A DNA stretch of 47,500 nt from Neocallimastix lanati (nom. inval.) (GCA_016946835.1 JACVTC010000001.1:1392501-1440000), one strand, 5' to 3'. Positions 11,008 to 23,378 are shown, counted from the stretch's first letter. Notes: a model not told the origin generated them from the letters alone. Numbers and translations are program-made.

Positions 11008-13972
11008 TTTATTATTAAATTGTTATTAAATTCTAAAAAATTAAATGATTCTAAAGAATGAGTTTTATTTTAAATTTTAATTTTATTTGTTTAAACTATT
11101 TAAATTTGGTTGCCAATACATTTCTATATTTTTATTTAAAATTATTTAAAAAGATGATAAATAACATAGATAATAATAAATAATAAATTAGATCTAAAAG
11201 TTTTTTCTTTAGGAAACCTTTCTTTTTATATTTATATATAGGTATTATTGTGATTTTAGCTTTTAAAAATTAAATAGAAAAAAACTTCAATATGAATAAT
11301 ATACTAATTAATATTAAAAAAAATAAAAATAAAAATAAAAGTAACTTTATTAAATTAGTATTTATTAATATAATTACAATAAAATTTCAAAAATGTTAAA
11401 TATAAAAATAATAATAATAACAATAAAAATTAATAATACTAATAATAATAATAAATAATTAAAAATTAATATAAAAATTATTCCCTTTTTTTTTTTTTTT
11501 TTTTTTTTTAATAGTATAATATTTGGTATTATATATTTGGAATTAGTGATTTAATTTATTTAAAATAATTAAGTCAAAGCATTTAAGTGTGGAGAAACAA
11601 AAAAATAAAATTTTAAAAATTTTAAAAATTTTATTAGGAATAGAAATTTCTTATAATATAAAAAAAAAAAAGTTACTATCAAAATATAGATAACAATTAT
11701 TTATTATTCATAAAATAATATTCATAAAATAATAATAATAATATAAATTTATTATAATTAATAAAATATAAAATATTAATATAATATAATAATTTTTAAA
11801 TTATTAAAATTATAATAAAATAAATATCAATATAAAAATAATATAAAAATAATAAAAAGAAATTTTTAAATTATTTAAATTTTTTAAACCTTAATTTTTA
11901 TGCTCTTTCATAATTTTATATCTTTACATAATTTTAATGATATAAAGCAAATAGGTGTAGTAACATATTTGTATATTTAATAATAATAATTAAGTATTAA
12001 ATTTATATCATGATAATAATTATTTTATTTTATTTTATTTCAATATGTATAATTATAATTATAATAATTATAATACTTTAATTCATATTAAAATAATATA
12101 GTTCTATATATTAGAATATATAATTAATCTATTTCTTATAAATAGATTAATTATTTATATTAGAAATAGAGAACTCTCTTTTAAAATTTTAAGAATTAGA
12201 ATTATTATCTTAACTGTACGAATATTATAATTTTATTTATAAATTTTACTAAACTACCATTATTTAAAAAACCCCACTACTTATAAATTATTACACATAA
12301 AAATTCCGCATATCATTTAATTTTATCACATTATTTTAGTTCAAGTTTATTTTATGGCACATAATTGAAAATGATTTATTAATTTATTTTTATGTAATTA
12401 TTAATAAAATAATTTATTAATAATTATAGTTTTTATTTCCGTTTTATATCAATATAAATAATCAATAAATATATATATAATAAATAATTAAATTATATAT
12501 AGTTTAAAATATAAAAAATTAAAAAATAAAAAAAAAATTATTACAATATTATATTTTTATTTATATCTACATTTTTTAAAAAAATATATATATACTTTAT
12601 AATTAAATATTATTAATTGATAATAAAAAAAAAATAAATAAAATATCTTTATAATTAAATATTATATTTTTATTAATATCTTACTTGACACTATTTATTT
12701 ACTTATTAATTAATTAATTATTTATTTATAGTTATTAAGATAAAATGCCACTTATTGTAAAGCAGCATATTAAGAAAATACAACACTCCCAAAAAATATT
12801 ATACTATATTATTGTGTCTTGTAATTTTATAGGTTACTAACTTTTAATTTAATGATAAAAAAAAAAAAATTAATTAAAATAAAAAAATAATAATTAAATC
12901 ATTATTACTATACAAAGTACAACTAAATAAAATACTTTTACAATTATTATAATTAAACTAATATTTCTTTATTTCAAATACAAAAACTTTTAAGAATAAA
13001 AAAAAATATTTATAGTTATTTCTATTGAATATTTAATTATTTAATTAATCTATAATTAAAAATATATAAAATATATATATTTAAATATAAATTAATTAAA
13101 TTATTTTAATTATATAATACGAAAAAATGATTATTTTTTTTTTTTTTTTTATTACACTAATAAAATAAAATAAAAAAAATTGTTATAAAAATAATTCATT
13201 TTATATATCTTAAGTATTATATTAGTAATAAATATTACTTTTGAATAGCAATGTCTTTAATATATCTACAGAAAAATATTCAATTTTTAAATGTAATATT
13301 AGGCATTTTATAATAAATATATATATTTGTTATCTTTTTAGTTAAATAAATTTTAAATAATCATATTATAACTTGTTTTAAATTATATGATTAATTTAAT
13401 TTATTTAATAATAAATTATTAATTTAAATACATAAAATATAAATGTATATATAAGAAATATAGTTAACACAAATATAATAGAAATATATTGTTTAATATA
13501 CTTTATAACTTAACAAAAAAAATAAAATTGTATGATTACTTTTAGTAAATATTTTCAATTTCTTCTTTTTTTTCTTTTTATTTTATTGATGCATTATATT
13601 TTAATAAATTAAACTTTATTATTAATTATTATTAATATATACTATAAATTTTTTTATTTTATAAAAAAAAAAAAAATAATAATTTAATTAATATTATCAT
13701 AATTTAAAATTTAAAATTATTTTTCTTTTACTGTTATATATATAGTAAAATAGTTTAAACTTTATTATTAATATTATCTCTTAAAAAAATGAATTAATAT
13801 AACTATATTAAAAAATTTTAAATTTCTGAATCAAAAAAAAAATTTTATTGTATATATAACTGGTTTAATTTTTTTTTTTTTTTTTTTTTTTTCTTCTTTT
13901 CAAATAAAAATAAAATCAAAAAATCAAATATAAATAATTATACTTTATATTAATAAATACTAATAAACTAAA
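10640..13972. other. AT-rich intergenic DNA, no gene seen
   Basis: About 3.3 kb of A/T words and homopolymers, including a long poly(A) at about 10974-11005 and poly(T) at 11487-11509 and 13869-13892. No open frame of normal composition is visible on either strand. The T-rich tract and the A-rich leader just before 13973 probably include the promoter and 5' UTR of the next gene. Confidence 0.65.
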
Positions 13973-14431
13973 ATGCCAACCAACCCACAGTTAATTGAAG
14001 GATTACAAGTTATTGTTACCCAGTTAGCTCAACAAGCTGATGGACATATTATTCAATCAAGAATTTTTGGAAATCAAGGCTTTAAAAAACTTGAAGAAAA
14101 ATATGCCGAGCATGCTGAAGAGGAAAGAGGTTATGTAATTAAATGTATTGACAGACTTCTTGACTTAGGTGCTGACGTTAAGTTAGGTGCTACTAAAGAT
14201 GGAGTTGTTCATACAGATCCAATTGAATGGGTAAAGTATGACTTAGAAGTTTCTGTAAATGGTTTAGCTTACCTTAAAGGTTTAGTTGAATTAGCTAGAG
14301 ATGATTATACTACCTATGATATTTTAAAAGATTATTATAAAGATGAAGAAGAAGATATGTACTGGGGTGAACAACAACTTGAATTAATTGAAAAAATTGG
14401 AAAACAAAACTGGCTTGTAAAACAATTATAA
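13973..14431 (+). CDS. bacterioferritin-like protein with degenerate metal site
   Basis: An intronless 152-aa protein of the length and helical pattern of bacterioferritin, starting at an ATG in an AAAATG context. The C-terminal third (EEEDMYWGEQQLELIEKIG, then QNWLVKQL) and the QSRIFGNQGFKKLEEKYAEH region match the family closely. Bacterioferritin forms a 24-subunit iron-storing shell with a dinuclear ferroxidase centre in each subunit and haem between subunits. By ungapped comparison with the E. coli protein as I remember it, the ligand positions here read Leu18 (Glu), Glu51 (Glu), Tyr54 (His), Ser94 (Glu), Glu125 (Glu) and Asp128 (His), and the haem-binding Met52 is Arg. Most ferroxidase ligands and the haem ligand are therefore lost, so iron oxidation is doubtful; a structural or other binding role is possible. 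The family is mainly prokaryotic, so acquisition from a rumen bacterium is likely. Its A/T-ending codons match the host, arguing for an old transfer rather than contamination. Confidence 0.85.
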   Translation: MPTNPQLIEGLQVIVTQLAQQADGHIIQSRIFGNQGFKKLEEKYAEHAEEERGYVIKCIDRLLDLGADVKLGATKDGVVHTDPIEWVKYDLEVSVNGLAYLKGLVELARDDYTTYDILKDYYKDEEEDMYWGEQQLELIEKIGKQNWLVKQL

Positions 14432-14965
14432 ATATGATAATAATACATAATTATTTAATGTTGATAGTTTATGTAATTATTATATCTTAAAAAAAATATA
14501 TATAAAAGTATATCTGTATTCATGATTTTCTATAAATATATAATAGAAATAAGAATATATTATCAAAGCAATTAATAAATAAAAATAATTACAAAAAAAA
14601 AAAATAACAAAAAAAAAAAAAAAGAAAAAAACTTTCAACAATATTTATTTTTACAAAAGCAAAATTTAATATTATAAAAAAAATTATAAATTAAAAATAA
14701 AAAAAAAATAAAAAATAAAAAATAAAAAATAATAAAAATTCATATATAAATTGATATTTAAAATATAAATGTCTTTTCTTATATGTGTAGTATTTAATTA
14801 TCTATTTATCTATTTATTTAATTATTAATTAATATTTTTTTTTATATTTATGTATTATATATTATTGTTATTGTTGTTATTATTGTAATTATTATTTATC
14901 ATCTTTCAAATAAATATGGATTTAAATATTGTGTATATTAATAATAATAGTGAAAATAATATTAT
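14432..14965. other. AT-rich intergenic DNA, no gene seen
   Basis: 3' flank of the bacterioferritin-like gene. A-rich runs and short A/T repeats only. Confidence 0.6.
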
Positions 14966-14969
14966 CATT

Positions 14970-15570
14970 ACTTAATAATATAGTGAATAAGTTCAATTGG
15001 TGAAAATCGAGTTAGTTTTAGCAATTTTTTGAATAATGAGGGTGTAAATTGTATATATAACGTGATACCGATGATATAACTTCCTTTCTTGGTGGAAGAG
15101 AATGCAAGACATTATTGCTTTAAATTAAAAAAAAAAAAATAAATAAAAATAAAAATAAAAAAAAAAAAAATTGGGAATGGAAATGGGAATGATTTTTCTT
15201 TTACAACTAAATTATTTCTGGTGGTGATTTTTCAAAAAACACCGTTTTTGGTGTGACCTGAGGCTTTCTTCTTTTTTTTTTTTTTTTTTCTTTTTTTTGC
15301 AGAAATTTTGCCTAGAGCTAGTACCTCGACAAGGGTTGCTATTCCAACAGGGGTAAAAAGCGCAAACTAAACCAGGAGCGTCAACATTGAAAATGGAGTT
15401 TAAGACAGGGCTAGCAAGGTCCAATGCCTCTGAAGGAAAAGACCATAATTTCTTTTCAGATAGTCGATTATCAAAATCCTAATCCAGAATAAGAATTCCC
15501 TTTTTTTAAAATAGAAAATCTTATAATCTTGGAGGTTGAGCGTTCGTTACCTAGGAACTTTTTTCTAAAT
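14970..15570 (+). mobile_element. LINE 3'-part fragment (plus strand)
   Basis: A degraded piece of the LINE C-terminal region and 3' UTR. Near 15085-15110 the translation reads FLGGRECK, the LLGG block found before the C-terminal tail in the other copies. The stretch 15216-15240, TTTCTGGTGGTGATTTTTC, matches the degraded LINE at 24155-24175 in inverse orientation. At 15381-15390 GGAGCGTCAAC is the conserved KSV(D/N) tail. Then FKTGLARSNASEGKDHNFF can be read, matching the RQASRASATNEDHNFVS end of copy 1. Poly(A) and poly(T) expansions interrupt it. Confidence 0.7.
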
Positions 15571-16500
15571 TTATTTATATACTTTATTTCTTTGAATATT
15601 ACTTTTTTTTATTTCACGTTACCCTATTTCAAATATTATTTATATTCTAATTGGACAAATAATATTAATTATTTTTTTTTTTTTTTTTTAAAATAAAAAA
15701 ATATTCATGTAATTAATAAATGAATAAATAAATAAAGTTTTAAGTTCACAATCATTGCGGCTAAAAGAATGAATAAATACAAAAAAAAAAAATAATAATT
15801 GAAATTTCTTCTATTTAGTATATTAATTTCTTAATTTAAAAAAAAAAAAAAATTAATCCAATATGTTTACACTATTTATTATTTATTATTATAATTCATT
15901 ATTGCCATTATTGTTAATATTTACATTGTTATTATTACTGGTTGTAATTATAAATTATTAGAGTTATTGTTACCATTATTATTATTAGACTATTTATTTA
16001 AATTCTGTTAATAATATATATTAAAATTAGTTATTAATATTATCATTGATATTATTATTATTATCATTATAAATATTGGTAGTGGTGTTAGGATTGTTGG
16101 ATTTACCTTAATTATTATTATTATTTCATAATAAATCCAATATATATATATATATATATACATATATATTTGATGATTTTAATTAATAACAATTATTAAT
16201 TATGTCTTTAGAGCCTAAAACTTTATTTTTTCATAACTTAAAAAATTATCTTTCATTAAATAAACACTCAAAAAAAAAAAATTGGGAAAAGAATATACTT
16301 TATACTTTATACTTTATATAGATAACTTAAAACTCTATACCAATGTTTTCTTTATATTATTGAGTTTGATTTAAAAAAATTTTTTTTTTTCTTAGTAAAA
16401 CTAATTATAAGAAATTCTTCTTTATTGTATATTTGTTATGACGAAGACTCTCATAGTAATACTTTTTTACTTATAGGTTTATATTTACAAACTTTTTTTT
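15570..16500. other. AT-rich spacer, no gene seen
   Basis: A/T-rich DNA between LINE fragments, with (TTA)n-like words around 15880-16130 and an (AT)n run at 16141-16160. Confidence 0.55.
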
Positions 16501-16519
16501 TTTTTTTTTTTTATTTTTT

Positions 16520-16692
16520 ATTTACAGCAGCCATAATTAGTCAAGAGCGTCGACGCCGAAATGATAAGGCATGGATTTTCACCGGGAGGTGAAAAAAACT
16601 AAATACAGATTCATTAGATAACACTAATACTGAAATTATTACTCGTAATAACGGACGTGGTATTATCATCAATGAATGGGAAAAGTTAGAGG

Positions 16693-16742
<50 letters not shown>
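16520..16742 (+). mobile_element. LINE 3'-end fragment with poly(A) tail
   Basis: AAGAGCGTCGACGCCGAAATG at about 16543 encodes KSVDAEM, the LINE C-terminal tail. After one frame change NTDSLDNTNTEIITRNNGRG and NEWEKLEA can be read, followed directly by more than 40 A residues (16697-16740). This looks like a short 5'-truncated insertion. Confidence 0.65.
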
Positions 16743-16743
<1 letters not shown>

Positions 16744-16930
16744 CATAGGCATCAAAACCTCAACCTCTAAGATTATTATAAGATTTCTGTTTAAAAAAAG
16801 GAAAAATTCTTATTCTGGATTAGAATGGACTATCTTAGAAAAGAAATTTTGGCATTGGCCCTACTAGCTCTGTCTTACTACGTATTCAGAATTGACGATC
16901 CATATAAAATTATAATAAAACTAGTAATAA
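16741..16930 (-). mobile_element. LINE 3'-end fragment, inverted relative to 15.3-15.57 kb
   Basis: The reverse complement of 16750-16880 aligns with 15400-15560. Shared words include AGACAGAGCTAGTAGGGCCAA against AGACAGGGCTAGCAAGGTCCAA, TAATCCAGAATAAGAATT, and CTTAGAGGTTGAG against CTTGGAGGTTGAG. It abuts the poly(A) of the preceding fragment. Confidence 0.65.
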
Positions 16931-16959
16931 AACAATGTAAGATTTTACACTAAAAAATA

Positions 16960-16968
<9 letters not shown>

Positions 16969-17047
<79 letters not shown>
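16969..17047. repeat. (TAA)n microsatellite
   Basis: An almost perfect run of TAA triplets, about 26 units. Confidence 0.9.
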
Positions 17048-17049
<2 letters not shown>

Positions 17050-17149
17050 CAATAAAATATATTTTATCAATTTTATAATAGATTTAAAAATTTATTAAAA
17101 ATTTTTAAACAACGTTTTTATTACAAATAAAAGAGGTTCATATATTATT

Positions 17150-17264
17150 TATTTATTTATTTATTTATTTGTTTGTTTATTTGTTTATTTATTTATTTGT
17201 TTATTTATTTATTTATTTATTTATTTGTTTATTTGTTTATTTATTTATATATTTATATATTTAT
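17150..17264. repeat. (TTTA/TTTG)n microsatellite
   Basis: Interrupted array of TTTA with TTTG variants. The long hydrophobic open frames that cross it in three frames are artefacts of the repeat. Confidence 0.85.
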
Positions 17265-17500
17265 TTGTTTTATTTTATTTTATTTTATTTTATTTTATTT
17301 TACTTTATTTTATTTTATTTTATTTTATCTTATTTTATCTTATTTTTTTTTATTTTTATTCAATTTGTATTTTATATTTCTATTATTTATTTTATTTTTA
17401 TTCAATTTGTATTTTATATTTCTACTATTTATTTTATTTTTATTCAATCTATTCTTTATATTTCTACTGTTCATATTCATATTCTTTTTTTATTTTATTT
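17265..17500. repeat. degenerate copy of the 42-kb minisatellite, opposite orientation
   Basis: Several TTTTA pentamers, then at least three units of TTCAATTTGTATTTTATATTTCTACTATTTATTTTA type. The same unit, reverse complemented, forms the 18-copy array at 41998-43245. Here the units are fewer and more diverged. Confidence 0.7.
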
Positions 17501-17515
17501 TATTACATTTTATTA

Positions 17516-17517
<2 letters not shown>

Positions 17518-17555
<38 letters not shown>

Positions 17556-17590
17556 CTAGGAATAAACTTTATTAAATAATATTAATTAAA
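17518..17590 (-). mobile_element. solo LINE 3' end with poly(A), minus strand
   Basis: Poly(T) at 17518-17552 is followed by TAGACTAGGAATAAACTTTA and about 16 further bases that match the 3' end of LINE copy 3 at 35081-35110. Read on the minus strand it is an A-tailed, very short 3'-end insertion. Confidence 0.65.
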
Positions 17591-18051
17591 AAAATAATTT
17601 AACTGCAATTACATTTTGTCTATTGACAACCTTCAACTAAAAAAAAAAAAAAAATTACTAAAATAAATAATGAAAAAAAAAAAGACAATATATTATATAC
17701 TATAAATAAATTCCATATATATATATATATTTATTTATATTGGGTGGGAAGAATATTTTAAAATTAATTATAATTTTATATATCTATATATATGTGTTTG
17801 TTCAAATTTGATAAAACAAACAAATTTTTGTTTTTGTTGCTTATACGTTTTTAAAATATATAAATTTTTTTTTATTTATAGATGTTTTTTTTTTTATGCA
17901 TTATTTTAAGGGATTTTTTTTATAAAAGTATTTTATACTTTATTTTAAAGGATTTTTTTTTTTTTTTTTTTTTTTATATATATATTATAATAATTAAATT
18001 TCTTTTCAATATATATTTATATATATATTATTTATTTCTTTCTTTTTAGTT
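17591..18051. other. AT-rich intergenic DNA, no gene seen
   Basis: 3' flank of the ANKRD13-like gene. Poly(T) runs and short AT repeats. Confidence 0.6.
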
Positions 18052-20160
18052 TTAACGAATATTGTTAAAATAAACATTTCCATATGAATAATTACTTGGA
18101 ATTTCAAATAATTCATCAGGAATTTTTTCTGGATCAACACTAACATCTAGAGATTTGTATTGAGCTTTAATAGATGGGAAAACAGGAACAACTATTTATA
18201 CAAAGATTGGAGATAAAAAAAAAATTATAAATAAATAATAATTTCATAAAAGAAAAAAGAATAAAATAAAATAAAAATAAAATAATTATTAATAATTAAT
18301 AATAATTTTATTAATATAATAAAAAAAAATTAAAAAAGAAATATAATATAATACAATAATTAATATAATATAATAGTATATATTATATCAATTTAATATT
18401 TACCAATTTTTAATGGGAATCTTTTATCACCTTGAAGATCTTTTGTTATAATTTCAAAGAATCGGTTATAGATAGCCATTTCAATATTATTCTCATCATT
18501 TTGATTAATTTGATCTAAATATAATGAACATACAAATTTTAATAATGGTCCTAATTGTTCAAAATTAATTGGGAAAGTATTTTCTTTAGACATCCAACAT
18601 TTACTAACATTCTTAAAGTTTTTAACTTCATCTTTTATCGTCATAATCCTTCCCATATGGAATTTTTCAGTAGAAGATGGATCAAAATATTCATCCTCTG
18701 AAATAGTATTTCCTTTAAGCTTTTCTAAACTTAACTTTGTTTCATTATTATTTTCATTATCTTCCTTATGTCTTCCAGTAACCATTTCAGAGATGATATC
18801 ATTACCTTGTGGATATCTCATATTATAAGCAGCTTCCCAATCCAATGTATCTTTAGAACCATCAGTAATTTCATAAGTTTTGGTATTACCATTTTCATTT
18901 ACATTTAAATTGGTATTAAGTGAATCACTATTGGTGGTAAAATTTAAATATTGATATTCACCATTAACCATTAATGATCCTTTTTCTTTAATATATGATT
19001 TCAATATACCTGGAGTATATTTATCCAAGTATTCTATATCATTATTAGTAACTTTATTGTTATTTTCATCATGACCATTTTGTAAAATATTAAAAATATT
19101 TTCAACGGTTTTAGTATCCTTTTCTGTAACCTCTGGATTAGTTTCATTAACATATTTCTTAAAAATACTTTCATAATTATATAACATAGATTCTTCATCT
19201 TCAGAACATGAAGATTCATCATCACTATCACTATCATTTTCATCCTCATTTATAATTTTTTCTTTAGGTAATGGACCAGTTTTATCTTCAAATTTCTTGA
19301 ATATAGATGAAATTTCATCTTCCTTTGAAACCTTTGTTTTGATATCACTTTTACAATCTCCAATAATAGCTTCATCTTTTCTTTTACGAATAATTATTTT
19401 AATGTTCTTTGACTTAAATAATTCTGCCTTAAAACTTTTACTATTGGCAATGGTAAAAGTTTTTTTAGTCTTTTTAATTACACTATTTTTCTTTTGCTTA
19501 ACACTTAAATCATTAATATCAACAAAGAACTTATATAAAGTATTTACACCAATTTTTGATTTTAATGAATTATTAAGATACCATTGAGGAATATTTGGGA
19601 AAAATTCTTGAAAAAGTTTCTTTTTGTTATCTAATAATATAATTCTGTAAATACCTTTTTTTTTTTTTTTTTTTTGTACATTTTATAAAAAAATAATAAT
19701 AAACAATAAAAGATAATAATAAATAATAATAAATAATAATAAATAATAATAAATAATAAAAAAATAATAAGAAAATAATAAAAAATAATAAGAAAATAAA
19801 ATAAATAATATTATTTAGTTAGTTAGTTATTTATTAAACTATAATATTCAACAATAATAACAAATATTAGATATATATACGAATTCACTTATTTACCTAA
19901 TTTTTTATCATGTTTACCAATAATTGAAATACTTCCTTTAAGAACCTTTGGAATACCTCTGCTATCAAAACCAATAATTGAAGTATTAAATCTAAAAGAT
20001 GAGCCTTTTTTATATATTTCTTCAACATCTCTTGCTCCAAGTTTTTGAAGAAGTGGAACTAAATAATTTTTTTTAATATAAAAATTATTTTATAAAATAT
20101 TATAGAATTAATAATTTTTTTCAACTATAAATAATTTATTTATTTATCGAAGAAGCAAAA

Positions 20161-20198
<38 letters not shown>

Positions 20199-20717
20199 AC
20201 ACTTTTTGTTTTAATGCTTAATTTATATTTTAAGTATAAATTTGGTAAAATTTTTGTCCATTCATCTAAAGCTCCACCAGGACCACTTAATTTATTTATA
20301 AGTTCTCTCCATTTTAAATACATTATTTTTTCTATAATATCAATATCACCAATCCTATATTTATATATAAATTTAAAAATACCTAACATTTAATAATACA
20401 TCTAATAAAAACAAAAATAATGTACATATTGATATATAAATATTAAAAATAAATTATAAAATTTTTATTTACATAATGGCTTCGTCTAATGGAAGCCAAC
20501 CACAAGAATTACGTATAAAGACATCACATTTATTATTTAACAAAGTGATAACACAATTCCTACGGTCAAGCATAAGAGCTAAATGAATTGGCGTATTTCC
20601 ATGGTTATCACATTCATTAATACGTTTTTTCATTTCTTCGTCTTTTAATAATTCTTTAAGAGTATTTTGGTCATTACGATAAACGCAACGATGAATTGGA
20701 TAATCAATTGCTACCAT
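18052..20717 (-). CDS. ANKRD13-family protein (ankyrin repeats + GPCR-chaperone domain)
   Basis: Five exons, read on the minus strand: 20717-20473, 20354-20203, 20058-19897, 19630-18404 and 18191-18052. All introns are GT..AG (118, 144, 266 and 212 bp), and the joined frame is 1926 nt, coding 641 aa. Exon 1 gives an ankyrin unit beginning YPIHRCVYRND, then HGNTPIHLALMLDRRNCVITLL and CGWLPLDEAI. Exons 2-3 give IPLLQKLGARDVEEIYKKG and NTSIIGFD, matching the WVPL...IWKKG...DTTLLGF region of the ANKRD13 family. Exon 4 has EYFDP (about residues 500-504) and MGR, and exon 5 begins IVVPVFPSIKAQ, the family's C-terminal strand. An acidic insert, roughly residues 318-334, precedes a low-complexity middle. 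The protein ends without ubiquitin-interacting motifs, like the ER-associated ANKRD13C form, which helps membrane receptors fold; its role here is inferred. The exon 4 acceptor was chosen to keep the frame. Confidence 0.85.
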
Positions 20718-21834
20718 TTTGACCTCACTTAAATATACTTTAATTATTTTATATTAGATTAACTTTTTAATTTTTTATTGTATAAATAAATAAAATATTA
20801 TAATTAAATTTTATTTTTTTTTTTTTATAAAAAATAACATATACAATATATTTCATAAAAAAAATAAAAATAAAAAGCAAAGCCTTTTGTATTTATTTTA
20901 TTGTGAAAAATTGTTAATATTTATATAAAAAAAAAAAAAAAAATAAAAAAAAAAAAATAAAGATTGAAAAAGAAATAAATTAAAATATACTTTAATTAAA
21001 AATGATACATTTATATTTATTTTAATTAAAAAATATAAAGGAAAATATTACAATAATATAATAAATAAGATTATTAATCCTCTTTTTTTAATATATACAA
21101 TATTAAATTATAAATAATAATTAAGTTTGTGAACTCTAATGGTTATCAAAATTATGACATGATTTTATTTAATTGAATGCATTATAATTGTAATATAATT
21201 TAATATATTTTAATATATATTTCAATATAAATATTATAACAATTTATTACCTTTATAGTAAAATAGGTTAATTACAGCTATATATAAAAATGTTCTATTA
21301 TTAACATAGGCTTTTTTTTTTTTTTTTTTTTTGTATGCACAAATTTTATGCTACACTTTTTTATAGAAAGTTTTTTATCATCTTTTTATATTTTATTATT
21401 ATAAATATTATAAAAAAAAAAAAAAATTGCAATTAATTTTTAAATATTAGATTTATTTAATAAATCATTCATAAATCCAAATTAAAATATGTTTATAAGA
21501 TATTTTTTTTCATTAAATTAGAACAGAATATAACTAATATATATTTAATTTATAATTTAATCCTATTTAATAACAATTATTGATATTTCCAGCAATACAA
21601 ATGAATATTTATAATGTATGAAATATTAAAAATATATTATTAATAAACCAATTTAATGATTATATTTAAAAAAAAAAAAGAAAAAAAGTATATATATATT
21701 TATATATAATAATAAAAGAAATTTATTGAAATTTTAACATTACTTAAAATATAATATAAATTTGGTGTAACATATATTTGATAAAAATCTAATATATTCA
21801 TTAATTTTATTTAGAATATATGCTATTTAATATT

Positions 21835-21986
<152 letters not shown>

Positions 21987-23140
21987 TTCATCTATTTAAT
22001 AGAAGGAAAAATAGAAAGTATTCATGTTAATCTATATTTACAATAAATATATTAATAATCTATATTATTAATATATTTTAAATGTAACATTTTATATTAT
22101 TACCTAAATTTTATTTTTTAAAAAAAAGGAAATTAAATTTTAAATTTTAATAATTATAATTTTATAATTTTATTATCAACTTCAGTTTATATTATTAAAA
22201 CTAAATAATATATTGTAAAGTACATTATTTTTAAACAATATTAATTTAAATAATTAATTATGAAAAATAAATTATAATAAATTATTTTATATATATACTA
22301 TCTATTGTTTATTATATTAAATAGACTTTGAATGAATAAATTTTCTTTAATAAAGATACTCAATAATCATTGATATAAAAAATGAAAATATAAATTTTAA
22401 AAAGATTCAAATAAATAAATAAAAGTTGGTTATTTTAACTCTATCAATTAAACTTCTAATTAAATAATTATATTTTTATTCATTCTTTTTAATGATTTAA
22501 TATATGCAATAACTAATAATATTAAATTATCTTCTTTTTTCCTTTTTTTTTTTTTTTTTTTCCTTTTTTTTTTTATTAATAAATATAATATTCCGATTTT
22601 TATAATTAGTATAACATTAATAATTTATTGTTTTTTGTACTAATGAATATCTATAATTATATTTCTACATATTTCTAATTATCTGTTACTAATGACAATA
22701 ATAAAACTTAATATAAACAAATATTATTATTAATTTTATCATTATAATTATTGATATTGTTATTATTATTTTTCATAATAATTATTCTTATTTATTATAA
22801 TTACTTCTTGACCTTTAAATTAATAATTTATCATGATAATATTAATTTTAATATATATATATATAATTCTAATTCAAATAAATTATTTTGGATTTAAAAG
22901 TTTTAAGGTAATTTTTAAAGTAATTATTATAATTAGTTATAATGATTATCAATAATTTATTATAATAAATTTTTTGAATAAAAAAAAAATTGTTCTATTA
23001 AATAATAAAAAATTAATAACAAATTTAAAAAGTATTTATTACTTGTAATATTTCATTTCAAATAGTATAATATTTATTATTATGATTATTATACTTATTA
23101 TTCGAAAAAATTATATAACTAATTTCTTAATAATTTTATT

Positions 23141-23210
23141 TTATTCGGGATAAACATATCTCGAAAAGGTATAGCAAAGAATTCAATGTGAGTCTGATAC
23201 GTTTAAGGGG

Positions 23211-23236
<26 letters not shown>
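23141..23236 (+). other. unidentified fragment ending in poly(A)
   Basis: About 70 bp of relatively G-rich sequence (ATCTCGAAAAGGTATAGC, then TGAGTCTGATACGTTTAAGG) followed by more than 20 A. It looks like a short retroposed 3' end, but I could not match it to the LINE copies here. Confidence 0.35.
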
Positions 23237-23241
<5 letters not shown>

Positions 23242-23324
23242 TTTGTTCTATTTATATATATATTTATATAGATAGATTAAGTCCAATTCTATTACATTTT
23301 ACATTTTTTTTATGTGTTATTAAA

Positions 23325-23378
23325 GGATGTGGTGAATTTCTAAAAGTAGTATTGCAATGTGGCGTTCATATTATTATA
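23325..23378 (+). repeat. DNA-transposon terminal-repeat-like word
   Basis: AAAGGATGTGGTGAATTTC here matches, in inverse orientation, GAAATGCACCACATCCTTT at 46694-46712. It is followed by GCAATGTGGCG, the core seen in the MITE-like ends at 34.4, 37.4 and 46.8 kb. No partner end was found nearby. Confidence 0.5.

Noticed and set aside
17169-17579. Overlapping hydrophobic frames of up to 136 codons (+)
   Set aside because: They arise from (TTTA)n, TTTTA pentamers and poly(T), and are open in all three frames.
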